Below the pieces are notes generated by a model, which saw nothing but the letters and a program-made list of their open reading frames with translations, was not told the DNA's origin and made no database searches. A stretch of 64,000 nucleotides of DNA from IMG/VR virus record IMGVR_UViG_3300044614_000719, positions 1-64,000 of that record. The stretch is one strand, 5' to 3'. Below are positions 1 to 7,531 of this stretch, piece after piece; the stretch's first letter is position 1; the number at the start of each line of letters is the position of its first letter. The DNA is from a virus. Position numbers and translations under genes: made by a program.

Positions 1-395
1 CAGGTTTTCTTTTTAGATTTTGGGCACAACGCGCTCAAGATCAAAAAGAAATGTTTCAAAGATTAATTGAAGCAAATAGACAAACAACAGAGAATCAAGA
101 CAAAGCAGTTCAAAGAGTTCCAATTGACCTAGGAAAGGGTGTGCGTCAACTAATCGTGCTTGCTTGCTTATTTGCAGTTGTTGCAGCACCATTCGTTCTT
201 CCTTTCTTTGGTATTCCTACCTTTGCGGAATATACTCAAAAGCAACCCGAAAGTTTCTTTGGACTGATTCCCGAAACTAGCAGAAAGTATTTTGTGGAGA
301 TTCCCGGATATCTGTTTGCTGAAGAAAACCGTCAAGTTCTTCTTGCCGTTGTTGGATTCTATTTTGGTTCAGCCGCAGGAGGTAACAAGTCATGA
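1..395 (+). CDS. Holin-like membrane protein (5' end outside window)
   Basis: The reading frame is open from base 3, so the ATG at 51 is probably internal and the gene is cut by the window edge. The protein has a charged amphipathic N-terminal part, a strong hydrophobic segment (about residues 33-53 counted from the ATG at 51) and a second hydrophobic stretch at the C-terminus ending in GFYFGSAAGG. That layout resembles the three-TM holin family found in gene transfer agents and marine phages, which often ends in a GFxFG motif. Its stop overlaps the next start (ATGA at 392-395), so the two are probably translated together. Role as a lysis holin that permeabilises the inner membrane is inferred; no search was possible. 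Confidence 0.6.
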   Translation, partial: GFLFRFWAQRAQDQKEMFQRLIEANRQTTENQDKAVQRVPIDLGKGVRQLIVLACLFAVVAAPFVLPFFGIPTFAEYTQKQPESFFGLIPETSRKYFVEIPGYLFAEENRQVLLAVVGFYFGSAAGGNKS

Positions 396-664
396 ATAAA
401 GTAATTTGGGGAATAGCATTATTTTTGTTGGTTTCCTGCACTGAACCAAAAATGGTTTATATGGAAGACAAAAATGGTCAAATAATACACTCCGTGCAAA
501 AAGAACCATTCTTTAATAGTCCCGACAAAACTTCAGAATGGTTGTTCTGGTATACTCCTATTTTCTTGTTTGCTTCATGGTTTATCTGGAGAGAAGCAAA
601 ATCGATATATTACGATTGCAAGAAAGTAAAGAATCCCGAAGACGAAGAAATTAACAATCCTTGA
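392..664 (+). CDS. Small lipoprotein with extra membrane segment
   Basis: A 90-residue protein that begins with a short positively charged end, a hydrophobic stretch and a lipobox LLVSC, placing the lipidated cysteine at residue 16. A second hydrophobic, Trp/Phe-rich segment lies at about residues 49-66, followed by a charged acidic tail. Starting inside the stop of the holin-like gene, it is likely part of a lysis module, perhaps in the role of an outer-membrane spanin subunit or a lysis regulator. Typical o-spanins lack a second membrane segment, so this assignment is only a guess. Its 3' end overlaps the convergent RuvC-like gene by 14 bases. Confidence 0.6.
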   Translation: MNKVIWGIALFLLVSCTEPKMVYMEDKNGQIIHSVQKEPFFNSPDKTSEWLFWYTPIFLFASWFIWREAKSIYYDCKKVKNPEDEEINNP

Positions 665-1205
665 TTTTTTCATAAAGCATTTTGCAAATATAATAAGAAT
701 CAACAATATCTGACACCGGACTAGTAATATCTTTCTTGTCCGGTGTTATTATTTGTTTTAATAGCATATTGTTTTCCAAAACAAATGCATCATACATTTT
801 TTCTTTGTCTGCATTACCCTTACCGGTGGCATACTTCTTTACCTCCGTGGGTGGCAAAATGGTCAAGGGTATTCCTAATTGATAGATTTTATACTTCAAT
901 ACCCCAGTATTTTCAGCAATGTGGAAAACTTTACCTTTGGCACCATAAGCATATCCTTCTAATGCAATAGCAGAACAACCCATAAGAATTTCCGTAGCCC
1001 AATCGGCAATTGTTTCATATCTTTCGACATCACAATCCCAATCTAGGAATGTTTCTCCTATGATGTTGCTCAAATAACTGTTAGCGTACTTTTTTGTGTC
1101 TGTTAGGTAATAGAACGAACACTTGCTGTAACTGAACGTTCCGGTTCCGTTGAACACACAAATTGCGGGCCCAGTCAAGGAATAATCTATACCAGCGATT
1201 ACCAT
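651..1205 (-). CDS. RuvC-like Holliday junction resolvase
   Basis: A 184-residue protein with an RNase H-like fold signature. Candidate catalytic acids are Asp7 in the N-terminal GIDYS strand, Glu83 in ALEGYAYG, and Asp166/Asp169 in SDIVDSYY. The KYATGKGNADKEKM stretch (about residues 124-137) matches the lysine/GN region of the RuvC family. Such enzymes cut branched DNA, here probably resolving replication and recombination intermediates before packaging, a job done in T4 by the unrelated endonuclease VII (gp49). ATG at 1205 is the only good start. Transcribed towards the holin and lipoprotein genes, with convergent overlapping ends and no visible terminator between them. Confidence 0.75.
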   Translation of the reverse strand: MVIAGIDYSLTGPAICVFNGTGTFSYSKCSFYYLTDTKKYANSYLSNIIGETFLDWDCDVERYETIADWATEILMGCSAIALEGYAYGAKGKVFHIAENTGVLKYKIYQLGIPLTILPPTEVKKYATGKGNADKEKMYDAFVLENNMLLKQIITPDKKDITSPVSDIVDSYYICKMLYEKIKDC

Positions 1206-1211
1206 ACAACA

Positions 1212-1982
1212 TTATTTATTCTCCTCCAGTATAGTTTGCAACCACTCTTTATATAAAATAATGTGAGTTGCTGAGTTTTCAAATATGTGTGTATTATACA
1301 TTGCAAATGAACAAAGTATTCCTGCTAACTTTCCACCGTCTTCAAAAAGTCCTCCACCAGAATCTCCAAACCAAACGCTTCCTTCCAGTGGTAAAAATTT
1401 AATATGAGATGGATCTTCTATTACTGTTCCATAATAGAAAAATGTCTTTGGATTGCTAATCTTCTTCTTTTCAAAACTATACCCCACTGTTACCAAAGGT
1501 TCTAAACGGTTTAGTTCACCCAAATTGTCTATTAGAACAGCAGGTGTTTTGGTACTGGGTGTTTCTAAAACAAAAGCACCAATATCATGAATTGTATAGT
1601 TTGACATGTAATCTTTGTGTATTACAGTTTTCACTATGCGTATTCTTTCACAATCATTGGTTTCAAACCAATACGCATTTCCATCTTCTAAACAATGAGC
1701 GGCGGTTAGCACAACTCGGGGAGATATGAGAACACAACTACCAATCATGTCCCCATTCTCTTTTAATACTTTCCCCACACAACCAAAAGGATCTTGTTGC
1801 CCCTCTTCGATGACTGTAAACCCTCGGGTTATAAAGTAAGGCAGTTCTTGAGTGGGCTGCTCGACCGCTTCGGGTGTTGCTTCCTTTGGTTGTGTGGGGG
1901 GTGTAGAAGCGGCAGGAACACCTTTGCAGGCGTTTATCGTCGCAAGGGAGGTGACTAGGATGGTTACTAGTACCCTTGACAT
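1212..1982 (-). CDS. Trypsin-like (S1) serine protease lipoprotein
   Basis: 256 residues with a complete S1 triad: His96 in TAAHC, Asp133 in HDIGA, Ser208 in GDSGGG. Cys82 and Cys97 bracket the His as in the conserved His-loop disulfide of trypsins. An N-terminal signal segment ends in INAC (Cys19), a lipobox, followed by a Pro/Thr/Glu-rich linker (residues 24-48), so the mature enzyme is predicted to be exported and membrane-anchored by lipid. Secreted trypsin-like proteases are unusual phage cargo; possible roles are degrading host envelope proteins during lysis or superinfection, or processing a surface receptor. No strong ribosome binding site is visible; a CATAAATA box lies at 1991-1998, very close to the ATG. 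Confidence 0.8.
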   Translation of the reverse strand: MSRVLVTILVTSLATINACKGVPAASTPPTQPKEATPEAVEQPTQELPYFITRGFTVIEEGQQDPFGCVGKVLKENGDMIGSCVLISPRVVLTAAHCLEDGNAYWFETNDCERIRIVKTVIHKDYMSNYTIHDIGAFVLETPSTKTPAVLIDNLGELNRLEPLVTVGYSFEKKKISNPKTFFYYGTVIEDPSHIKFLPLEGSVWFGDSGGGLFEDGGKLAGILCSFAMYNTHIFENSATHIILYKEWLQTILEENK

Positions 1983-2004
1983 AACACTAGTATTTATGCC
2001 ACTT

Positions 2005-2041
2005 TATTAAATAAAAATCCCGATTTTTTAGATCGGGATTT
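2005..2041 (-). terminator. Intrinsic terminator after the membrane coiled-coil gene
   Basis: Arms 2015-2024 and 2032-2041 form a perfect 10-bp stem (AAATCCCGAT with its complement) with a 7-base loop. On the minus strand the stem is followed by a T-rich run (TTATTTAAT). It lies just downstream of the gene ending at 2045 and upstream of the protease gene, separating the two transcripts. Confidence 0.7.
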
Positions 2042-2044
2042 CAT

Positions 2045-2335
2045 TCACTTCTTGTTTTTCATATATGTATCGATTTTGTCTTCCAAACTTCGAACTCTTT
2101 GATATAGAGCAGAAATGGTATCATTACAATTTTTAATTGACTCATCCATATTTCTTTGTAATGCTTCCGCTTCTCTTTGCATTTGATTGTAAACCTCAAT
2201 AAACCGTTGGTTCTCCTCTCCTGCTTCTTTCTCTCTGCGGAGCTTTTTGTTTTCACTTTCCGCTATAAAAAACAAAACAGTCATGAAACCAAAACTACCC
2301 AATAGTAACCAAACATAAAACATTGCATTGCTCAT
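2045..2335 (-). CDS. Membrane-anchored coiled-coil protein, i-spanin-like
   Basis: 96 residues: one N-terminal membrane segment (about residues 5-25), then a charged heptad-like helical region to the end (LRREKE...VRSLEDKIDTYMKN). This is the topology of an inner-membrane spanin (Rz type), which bridges to an outer-membrane lipoprotein for the last lysis step. The lipoprotein encoded at 392-664 could be a partner, though it is on the other strand. Sequence alone does not prove a spanin, and many phage membrane proteins look like this. ATG at 2335 is the obvious start; a terminator follows the gene. Confidence 0.6.
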   Translation of the reverse strand: MSNAMFYVWLLLGSFGFMTVLFFIAESENKKLRREKEAGEENQRFIEVYNQMQREAEALQRNMDESIKNCNDTISALYQRVRSLEDKIDTYMKNKK

Positions 2336-2344
2336 AATGTCTCC

Positions 2345-2548
2345 TTATTCCGATAGGAATTGTTTGTTTTCATTCAAATTTCTTGTTCGTGCTTCACCAA
2401 TAATCTTACTGTCTGCATCATTCCAACCCGTAGCAAACTCTGACCAATATGGATCTGAAGACCAAACTGCTTGCGATGGTTTTGACCCACCATTCATGCG
2501 ACAAGTAAACCCTTTATCATATCCTTCACCTGGCTTGTAATTGCTCAT
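2345..2548 (-). CDS. Small protein, Rmf-like pattern
   Basis: 67 residues. It starts inside the 3' end of the methyltransferase gene (23-base overlap) and so is probably co-translated with it. The pattern of YDKGF...GGSKPSQAVWSSDPYWSEFATGWNDAD, with spaced Gly, Pro-Tyr-Trp and a GW motif, loosely recalls the ribosome modulation factor-like fold common in small phage proteins. That resemblance is weak, so it is best treated as a conserved-looking small cytosolic protein of unknown function. Confidence 0.55.
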   Translation of the reverse strand: MSNYKPGEGYDKGFTCRMNGGSKPSQAVWSSDPYWSEFATGWNDADSKIIGEARTRNLNENKQFLSE

Positions 2549-3473
2549 GATACACTCCTTTTATACGTTTTGCAATCCATTCAGCCACATTAACTGTGAC
2601 TGCATTTCCCATTTGACAGTATCTAGCGCGATCTGATAATCCTTCTGTCCATCCATCCGGAAATCCTTGTAATCTTTCCCATTCTACTGGGGTCAGATAC
2701 CGAACTACATTTGGGTTCTCTGCTACTAGAACACTTGATCTTTGCCCAACATCAAACAGATTTAAAGTATTAGCGTAATCCGTTTCTACCCATGTCTCAA
2801 AGTCTTTATCACTTTGAGCCTTTCGAGACTTTCTTAGGGTGATTGGGTATTCAACATTTTCTTCAAACAATCCGCCAGTGGCTGATATAGAATTCTTCCC
2901 ATTCGTTGCCCTCGCTCTAATATCCCGGCGCATGTCTGTTTTGAGATCCAGTATTTCTGAGGCACGTTCTCCTGTAAGATCAACGACAACGAAGACTCTT
3001 TCTCGTCTTTGGGGAACACCGAAGTATCTACTGTCCAATATTCTCCACGCGATAGATCTAGGACTCCACTGTTTGACCATTTCATTGAGGATAATTCCGA
3101 AATCTGCCCCTCGATTACTTGAGAGCATTCCGGGGACATTTTCGACCACCACAAAGGTTGGTCTGGTTGGCATGTCTCTGACGATTCGAATAAACTCATA
3201 AAATAATCCTGATCTTTCCCCTGAAAGCCCTTTGCGTTGACCACCAACAGAAAGATCTTGGCATGGGAATCCACCAATCACAACATCAACTGGTGAAACT
3301 TTTGTGGAATCTATTGTTTTAACATCGTCATAAAGTATAGCAGATGGGAAGTGCTTTGCAAGAATTTCTCTGCAAGATTTTTCCTTATCGCATGCCCAAG
3401 AAATGGAGAAACCTTGACGCTCGAATCCGAGATCAAGGCCTCCAACTCCTGAGAATAGCGATCCTACCTTCAT
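2526..3473 (-). CDS. DNA (cytosine-5) methyltransferase
   Basis: 315 residues with the ordered motifs of C5-cytosine methyltransferases: motif I LFSGVGGLDLGFE at the N-terminus, catalytic motif IV GGFPCQDLS, motif VI VVENV, motif VIII QRRERVFVV, and the closing motifs GFPDGW and QMGNAVTVNVAEWIA. The length suits a standalone phage enzyme. It methylates a specific cytosine in DNA, most likely to shield the phage genome from host restriction; no cognate nuclease is visible nearby. Its start overlaps the reductase stop by an ATGA-type junction (3470-3473), so it sits in the reductase transcript. Confidence 0.93.
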   Translation of the reverse strand: MKVGSLFSGVGGLDLGFERQGFSISWACDKEKSCREILAKHFPSAILYDDVKTIDSTKVSPVDVVIGGFPCQDLSVGGQRKGLSGERSGLFYEFIRIVRDMPTRPTFVVVENVPGMLSSNRGADFGIILNEMVKQWSPRSIAWRILDSRYFGVPQRRERVFVVVDLTGERASEILDLKTDMRRDIRARATNGKNSISATGGLFEENVEYPITLRKSRKAQSDKDFETWVETDYANTLNLFDVGQRSSVLVAENPNVVRYLTPVEWERLQGFPDGWTEGLSDRARYCQMGNAVTVNVAEWIAKRIKGVYHEQLQAR

Positions 3474-5380
3474 TTAGTCAAGTCTACGATTTCACACTTA
3501 TCGCCACTGCAAGCGTAGGTTTGTGTACCAGCAGTGTTGTCTTCCTTCTCATACTTCTTGAGTTGACTCCAATCAACACTCTTTGGCATCTTTGCAAGCA
3601 TTTCTTCATATTGCTCCTTTGTGCAATCTTGATATGGTGCTTGACGGTAACTGTGATCAGAATGTGGCAAGAAGGAAATACCACTAATCTCATCAAAGTG
3701 CTTGTAAACCCATGCTCCAACTTCCACCCATTCATGTTCCTTCACGGTAATGGTAACTGATGGCTTGTGCTCACACCAGTTGCGTTGATACACCAACCAA
3801 AGTTCTAGTTGCTCAATGGCGGTCATATCATTTCGGGTGATAGAACCTTCTGCTTTCATTGGGAAAGAGAATACCATTGTGTGTTCTGGCTTCATAACGC
3901 ATGGCTCATGTGGGAAGCCAAGATCCACCATAAGTTTACAAATTGGATCTTTTTGGTCCGCACGAACAGTACGGATATAATATTCGGCGTGTCTGGCGTG
4001 AATACCAGATGCGGCGTCTACCAGTTGCGAGACTGTACCCGATGGTTTTACACAGGTGATGGCAGCAGCAGGATTGATTCCTAGACGCTTTGCCCATTCC
4101 TGATTGGTGCTGATCGCTTCTTGCTTCAATGTGCCTAAAAGATCACTGCTTGGATTTTGCATCATCTTGTTATCAAGAATGCCAGTCAGGGATACACCAA
4201 GAAGTGCTTCTTCTTCACAATTCTTCTTCCATTCGCTTGAGAGGTATGGGAAGTTTGTGAGAGATGCTTGCCAAGTGCCGAGAATGGCAGCCAAGCGAGT
4301 CTTGCGCTTTAGTGATTCTGTTGTATCCTCTGCACGAACAACAACCTCAGTCAAGTTGCAGAACTCACGATCACGCAGAATAATCTCACTGCATGGGTTT
4401 GTACCAAACTCAAAGTTCGGATCACGACGCTCACCTAGACGAGCAACGGTCTTCTTTGTTGCATCACGGTTAAAGATACCACGCTCACCACTCTTACTGT
4501 TGTAGAGAGATAGCCATTCTTCCATGAATACACCAATCTCTGGACGCTCTGTATAAACGGCAGAGTTGTTTGCCAAGGCGCGTTGTGGGTTTGCTTCCCA
4601 CCATGCACCTGTCTTGGCGTTTCTCATGCGGTCGTCCGAGAGATTTGATAGGCTAATAAGAGCAGATCGACGGACTCCTCCGACCACGACAATCTCCGCA
4701 ATCTTGCAGACGATATCATGGCATTCAATTGAGGTAAGTTTGCGCCCTGCCGCTCTCTTAAAAGTATCACAGGTGAATTGGAATAGATCTTCGAGAGGCT
4801 TTGGACCTGAAGCTCTCCCTCCAAATGTCTTAAGCCGCGCACCAGCAGGTCGTACCTTAGATACGTCCCATTGTGGTATTTGACCTCCAATGAGCAAGGA
4901 GACAAGTTCCTTATAAGCCTTAGCCCAACCAGCCTTACTGTCCTGTACAATGATAGTGGTATCTGACTGAGTGAACTCCTCAGCGATTGTTGGGAGTTTC
5001 TCGACGAATTGCTTCTCGACACTAAAACCCACACCAGTACCGCACATAAGAATATATAAAATTTCATCAAATGCCCTCACACGGTTTACTGCCACATAAG
5101 AACAATTATAGCCGGCAGTGTTGTCCCGCAGTAACGCTTCACCTGCCGTCATCAATGATCTCATACTTGGCATAATTTCTAAATTTAAAACTGCTTGGCG
5201 CAATTCCTCGCGCTCTTCTTTTGTAATTTTAACTTTCATTCCTTTGAGATGTTCATCAAAGAAGTTAAAGTAACGGTTCACAGTTTCTTCCCAAGTTTCT
5301 CTGCGACCTTCTTCCTCAAGCCAACGAGAGTAGCGAGAAAGGTGAATAAAATCTTGGTAAAGTGTTGGTAAGTTTTTCAT
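3470..5380 (-). CDS. nrdJ: Class II (B12-dependent) ribonucleotide reductase, monomeric type
   Basis: 636 residues resembling adenosylcobalamin-dependent ribonucleoside-triphosphate reductases. An early Cys in GYNCSY and the Cys in REFCNL are the substrate-side redox pair, NPCSE carries the N-x-C-x-E radical site, and the C-terminal CSGDKC (Cys-x4-Cys) is the swinging reducing pair. The late CVKPSGTVSQL and DAASGIHARH regions are also family-typical. It reduces ribonucleotides to deoxyribonucleotides for phage DNA synthesis and needs host-derived B12 coenzyme. It is about 100 residues shorter than the Lactobacillus enzyme. It has its own consensus promoter (5405-5432) and a good AGGAG site before the ATG. 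Confidence 0.92.
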   Translation of the reverse strand: MKNLPTLYQDFIHLSRYSRWLEEEGRRETWEETVNRYFNFFDEHLKGMKVKITKEEREELRQAVLNLEIMPSMRSLMTAGEALLRDNTAGYNCSYVAVNRVRAFDEILYILMCGTGVGFSVEKQFVEKLPTIAEEFTQSDTTIIVQDSKAGWAKAYKELVSLLIGGQIPQWDVSKVRPAGARLKTFGGRASGPKPLEDLFQFTCDTFKRAAGRKLTSIECHDIVCKIAEIVVVGGVRRSALISLSNLSDDRMRNAKTGAWWEANPQRALANNSAVYTERPEIGVFMEEWLSLYNSKSGERGIFNRDATKKTVARLGERRDPNFEFGTNPCSEIILRDREFCNLTEVVVRAEDTTESLKRKTRLAAILGTWQASLTNFPYLSSEWKKNCEEEALLGVSLTGILDNKMMQNPSSDLLGTLKQEAISTNQEWAKRLGINPAAAITCVKPSGTVSQLVDAASGIHARHAEYYIRTVRADQKDPICKLMVDLGFPHEPCVMKPEHTMVFSFPMKAEGSITRNDMTAIEQLELWLVYQRNWCEHKPSVTITVKEHEWVEVGAWVYKHFDEISGISFLPHSDHSYRQAPYQDCTKEQYEEMLAKMPKSVDWSQLKKYEKEDNTAGTQTYACSGDKCEIVDLTK

Positions 5381-5404
5381 ATATTTACATCTCCTATGGG
5401 TAAT

Positions 5405-5432
5405 ATTATAGTACGAGACACTAACTTGTCAA
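5405..5432 (-). promoter_or_regulatory. Sigma70 promoter of the reductase gene
   Basis: Minus-strand TTGACA (5427-5432), 16-bp spacer and TATAAT (5405-5410), both perfect consensus boxes, ending 25 bases upstream of the reductase ATG. It implies expression by unmodified host RNA polymerase, i.e. early in infection. Confidence 0.8.
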
Positions 5433-5454
5433 TTCTTTTGGTACGATATTTAGT
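5432..5454. repeat. 23-bp direct repeat, copy downstream of tailspike gene
   Basis: 22 of 23 bases match the copy at 7268-7290, including an identical 18-base core (TTTGGTACGATATTTAGT). The two copies flank the tailspike gene just outside its stop and start. This copy touches the -35 box of the reductase promoter. Confidence 0.75.
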
Positions 5455-5461
5455 GTTTTAA

Positions 5462-7261
5462 TTAAAGTTCGTTTATGCTTGCTTCAGCAAAAATTCTAAT
5501 TGTTTCTGCTGATGTAAAGTTATTACCATCACCGGAAGCAACTGTTATTTGTGCAGTTGTTGCTGAATAACTATTAACAAAAACGCTACTAACTTTTCCA
5601 CCACGATTTGGAGTTACTGAAGTACCATCAGACGAACCCGCTGTTGCTATAATTCTTGGTAAACGAGTTGCGGGATAAGGATATCTAAATGTCCAAGTGG
5701 AACTTGCAACTTTATAGTCACTAGTTGAGGTAGTTAATTGTTCAGTATAGTGTTGTTTTTGCAGTCTCATTGGAGCCGCGGCATTTGCATTTGAACCAAA
5801 GACAGCCAATCTAGTTCCGCTTGGGGCAATTATATCGTCAATTATAATAGAAAGATTAGCGGAAACGTCATTGGTTCCTAGGAAAGATAATATTGAAAAT
5901 GCGCTGGCTGCTTTATGATTCAATCCACGTATATCAATATTGATTTTATCTGTAGGTGCAGAACTATTACCAGCATAAAGCATGACACAACGATGGGTGT
6001 TTGGAGAGGAACCTTTATTTTCCATAGTGTTATTGTGCATAATCAATTTAAAATCTTCAGTGATTTTATCAACATCAAGGTACACACAACCAGCAGAACT
6101 GCAATTACCATATGTTATTAATTCACAATTTTGTATTGTAAAAGTTCCACCCACCACTTCGCTACCCCATATACAGGAACCATCATCAGACAATCCTAAA
6201 TCACCAGCACCCAATAATATACTAGTTGGTCTTCCATATATCTTACAATTTTTGTATGAAACATTTCTACCGGCCATGTTCGCATGTTGAATTATGCAAT
6301 TTGTATATAAGACATCATCAGAATTGCCGTGCATATCAGCGGCACCCACTCCCAATTCTCCATCATTTTCTAAAATGCAATGATCTATGATTACATTTCT
6401 AACAGGAGGTCCCAAACCACCACCCATAGCAATACAATGACGATCACTGTACAATGAACAATTACTAACCGTAATTTTTTGCGAATTAAGAAAGACTATA
6501 GGATAAGAATCACTAGATGGGAAGGATGCGCTTCTTCTTGCTGTTGCTTTTAAATTTTTAACATCAATATCAAAACATGTTTGAATTGCTATACCAGTTC
6601 CTGTAGCACCAGTATTTAATGAAATATCACGAATAACTACTCCTTCGTGCCCCTCAACGGTTAATGCAATTTTTGATGATCCGCTTGGTGGAATAATTTT
6701 TAAATTTGAAATATGAACTTTACCACCAGTCAGTTTGGTCATAGTCATAGAGCCCGAAGCATAGGTGTCTGGTGAAGTTGAGTATGTTTTTATATTAGTA
6801 GAATTTGTTGGATCTGCTACTTTGAAAAAACAACCATCTCTATAAAAATTTCTGTGAGGTCCAAAACTAAAATCTGTAGGATTGTATGCAACAATAACAT
6901 CACCCTCAGACAATCCGTGTGCTGTTGAAAATGAAATAACATTACCACCGGCCTGTATATTGGATGCTAAATTTGGCAAAGAACTTCGTGTGCATACTAA
7001 TTTTAATTCACCATTCGTAGAAAAATTTAAAACCGAACTATCACCAGATCCATACAAATAAATAGTTGAATTTGATATCGTTAGTGTGCTTGTTATTTTA
7101 TATGTTCCTTGTGGAAAAAACAATGGAACATTGGCATTTAATGCTAATTGAATGGCGGCAGTATCATCGGCTACACCGTCTCCAGTTGCTCCATAGTCTT
7201 TTACTGATTTTATGTCGCAAAGTTTACTGCTAATTGTTCTTGGTGTGGTTGGGCAGGTCAT
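5462..7261 (-). CDS. Tailspike with right-handed beta-helix (pectate-lyase-like)
   Basis: 599 residues. The N-terminal part holds DIKSVKDYGATGDGVADDTAAIQ, the hallmark that opens pectate-lyase-like beta-helix domains in phage tailspikes, followed by FPQGTYKI. Repeating short strands rich in Asn, Ile and Val (for example ITVSNCSLYSDRHC, VIIDHCILEN) continue to about residue 460, and a beta-rich C-terminal domain follows. Such proteins sit at the tail or baseplate and bind or cleave host surface polysaccharide; catalytic residues cannot be picked by eye. It is flanked by near-identical 23-bp repeats, suggesting that it moves or is exchanged as a cassette. Confidence 0.8.
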   Translation of the reverse strand: MTCPTTPRTISSKLCDIKSVKDYGATGDGVADDTAAIQLALNANVPLFFPQGTYKITSTLTISNSTIYLYGSGDSSVLNFSTNGELKLVCTRSSLPNLASNIQAGGNVISFSTAHGLSEGDVIVAYNPTDFSFGPHRNFYRDGCFFKVADPTNSTNIKTYSTSPDTYASGSMTMTKLTGGKVHISNLKIIPPSGSSKIALTVEGHEGVVIRDISLNTGATGTGIAIQTCFDIDVKNLKATARRSASFPSSDSYPIVFLNSQKITVSNCSLYSDRHCIAMGGGLGPPVRNVIIDHCILENDGELGVGAADMHGNSDDVLYTNCIIQHANMAGRNVSYKNCKIYGRPTSILLGAGDLGLSDDGSCIWGSEVVGGTFTIQNCELITYGNCSSAGCVYLDVDKITEDFKLIMHNNTMENKGSSPNTHRCVMLYAGNSSAPTDKINIDIRGLNHKAASAFSILSFLGTNDVSANLSIIIDDIIAPSGTRLAVFGSNANAAAPMRLQKQHYTEQLTTSTSDYKVASSTWTFRYPYPATRLPRIIATAGSSDGTSVTPNRGGKVSSVFVNSYSATTAQITVASGDGNNFTSAETIRIFAEASINEL

Positions 7262-7267
7262 GTTTTT

Positions 7268-7290
7268 ATTCCTTTGGTACGATATTTAGT
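7268..7290. repeat. 23-bp direct repeat, copy upstream of tailspike gene
   Basis: Partner of 5432-5454 (one mismatch). It lies between the stop of the upstream small fibre gene and the tailspike ATG, overlapping the leader just upstream of its AAAGGAA ribosome binding site. On the minus strand the core reads ACTAAATATC, which also matches 6 of 8 bases of the late promoter box. Confidence 0.75.
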
Positions 7291-7292
7291 TG

Positions 7293-7520
7293 TCAGAATG
7301 CTCCACCGTCAAGCGAATTGGAATTTTTCCATTCGATACCATCATACTTCAATACTTCATTTGAAGTCGGTGTTGTGATGGTTACGTCGCTTAAATCACT
7401 TAATGAAATATCAATTGTTCCTGCACTTTTCACAGTCCAAGCAGTGCCATTCCATTCCCATGTAATAGTTCCTACTGTGTAGGTATTGCCAATTGATGGT
7501 GTATTTGGAAATCCTGCCAT
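7293..7520 (-). CDS. Small tail-fibre-associated protein ending in DGGAF
   Basis: 75 residues. It contains an aromatic WEWNGTAWTVKS strand pair typical of short fibre-associated modules in marine T4-like phages, and ends in LDGGAF, a tail shared (DGG-x-aromatic) with three other proteins in this window. It sits in the fibre operon between a 405-residue structural protein and the tailspike. Probably a virion or fibre accessory component; exact role unknown. Confidence 0.7.
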   Translation of the reverse strand: MAGFPNTPSIGNTYTVGTITWEWNGTAWTVKSAGTIDISLSDLSDVTITTPTSNEVLKYDGIEWKNSNSLDGGAF

Positions 7521-7531
7521 TTATTATTCCT

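Noticed and set aside
1991-1998. CATAAATA as protease late promoter
   Set aside because: It would start RNA about 3 bases before the ATG; kept only as a note.
2834-3277. 147-residue minus-strand frame inside the methyltransferase
   Set aside because: Out-of-frame shadow of a gene with complete motifs.
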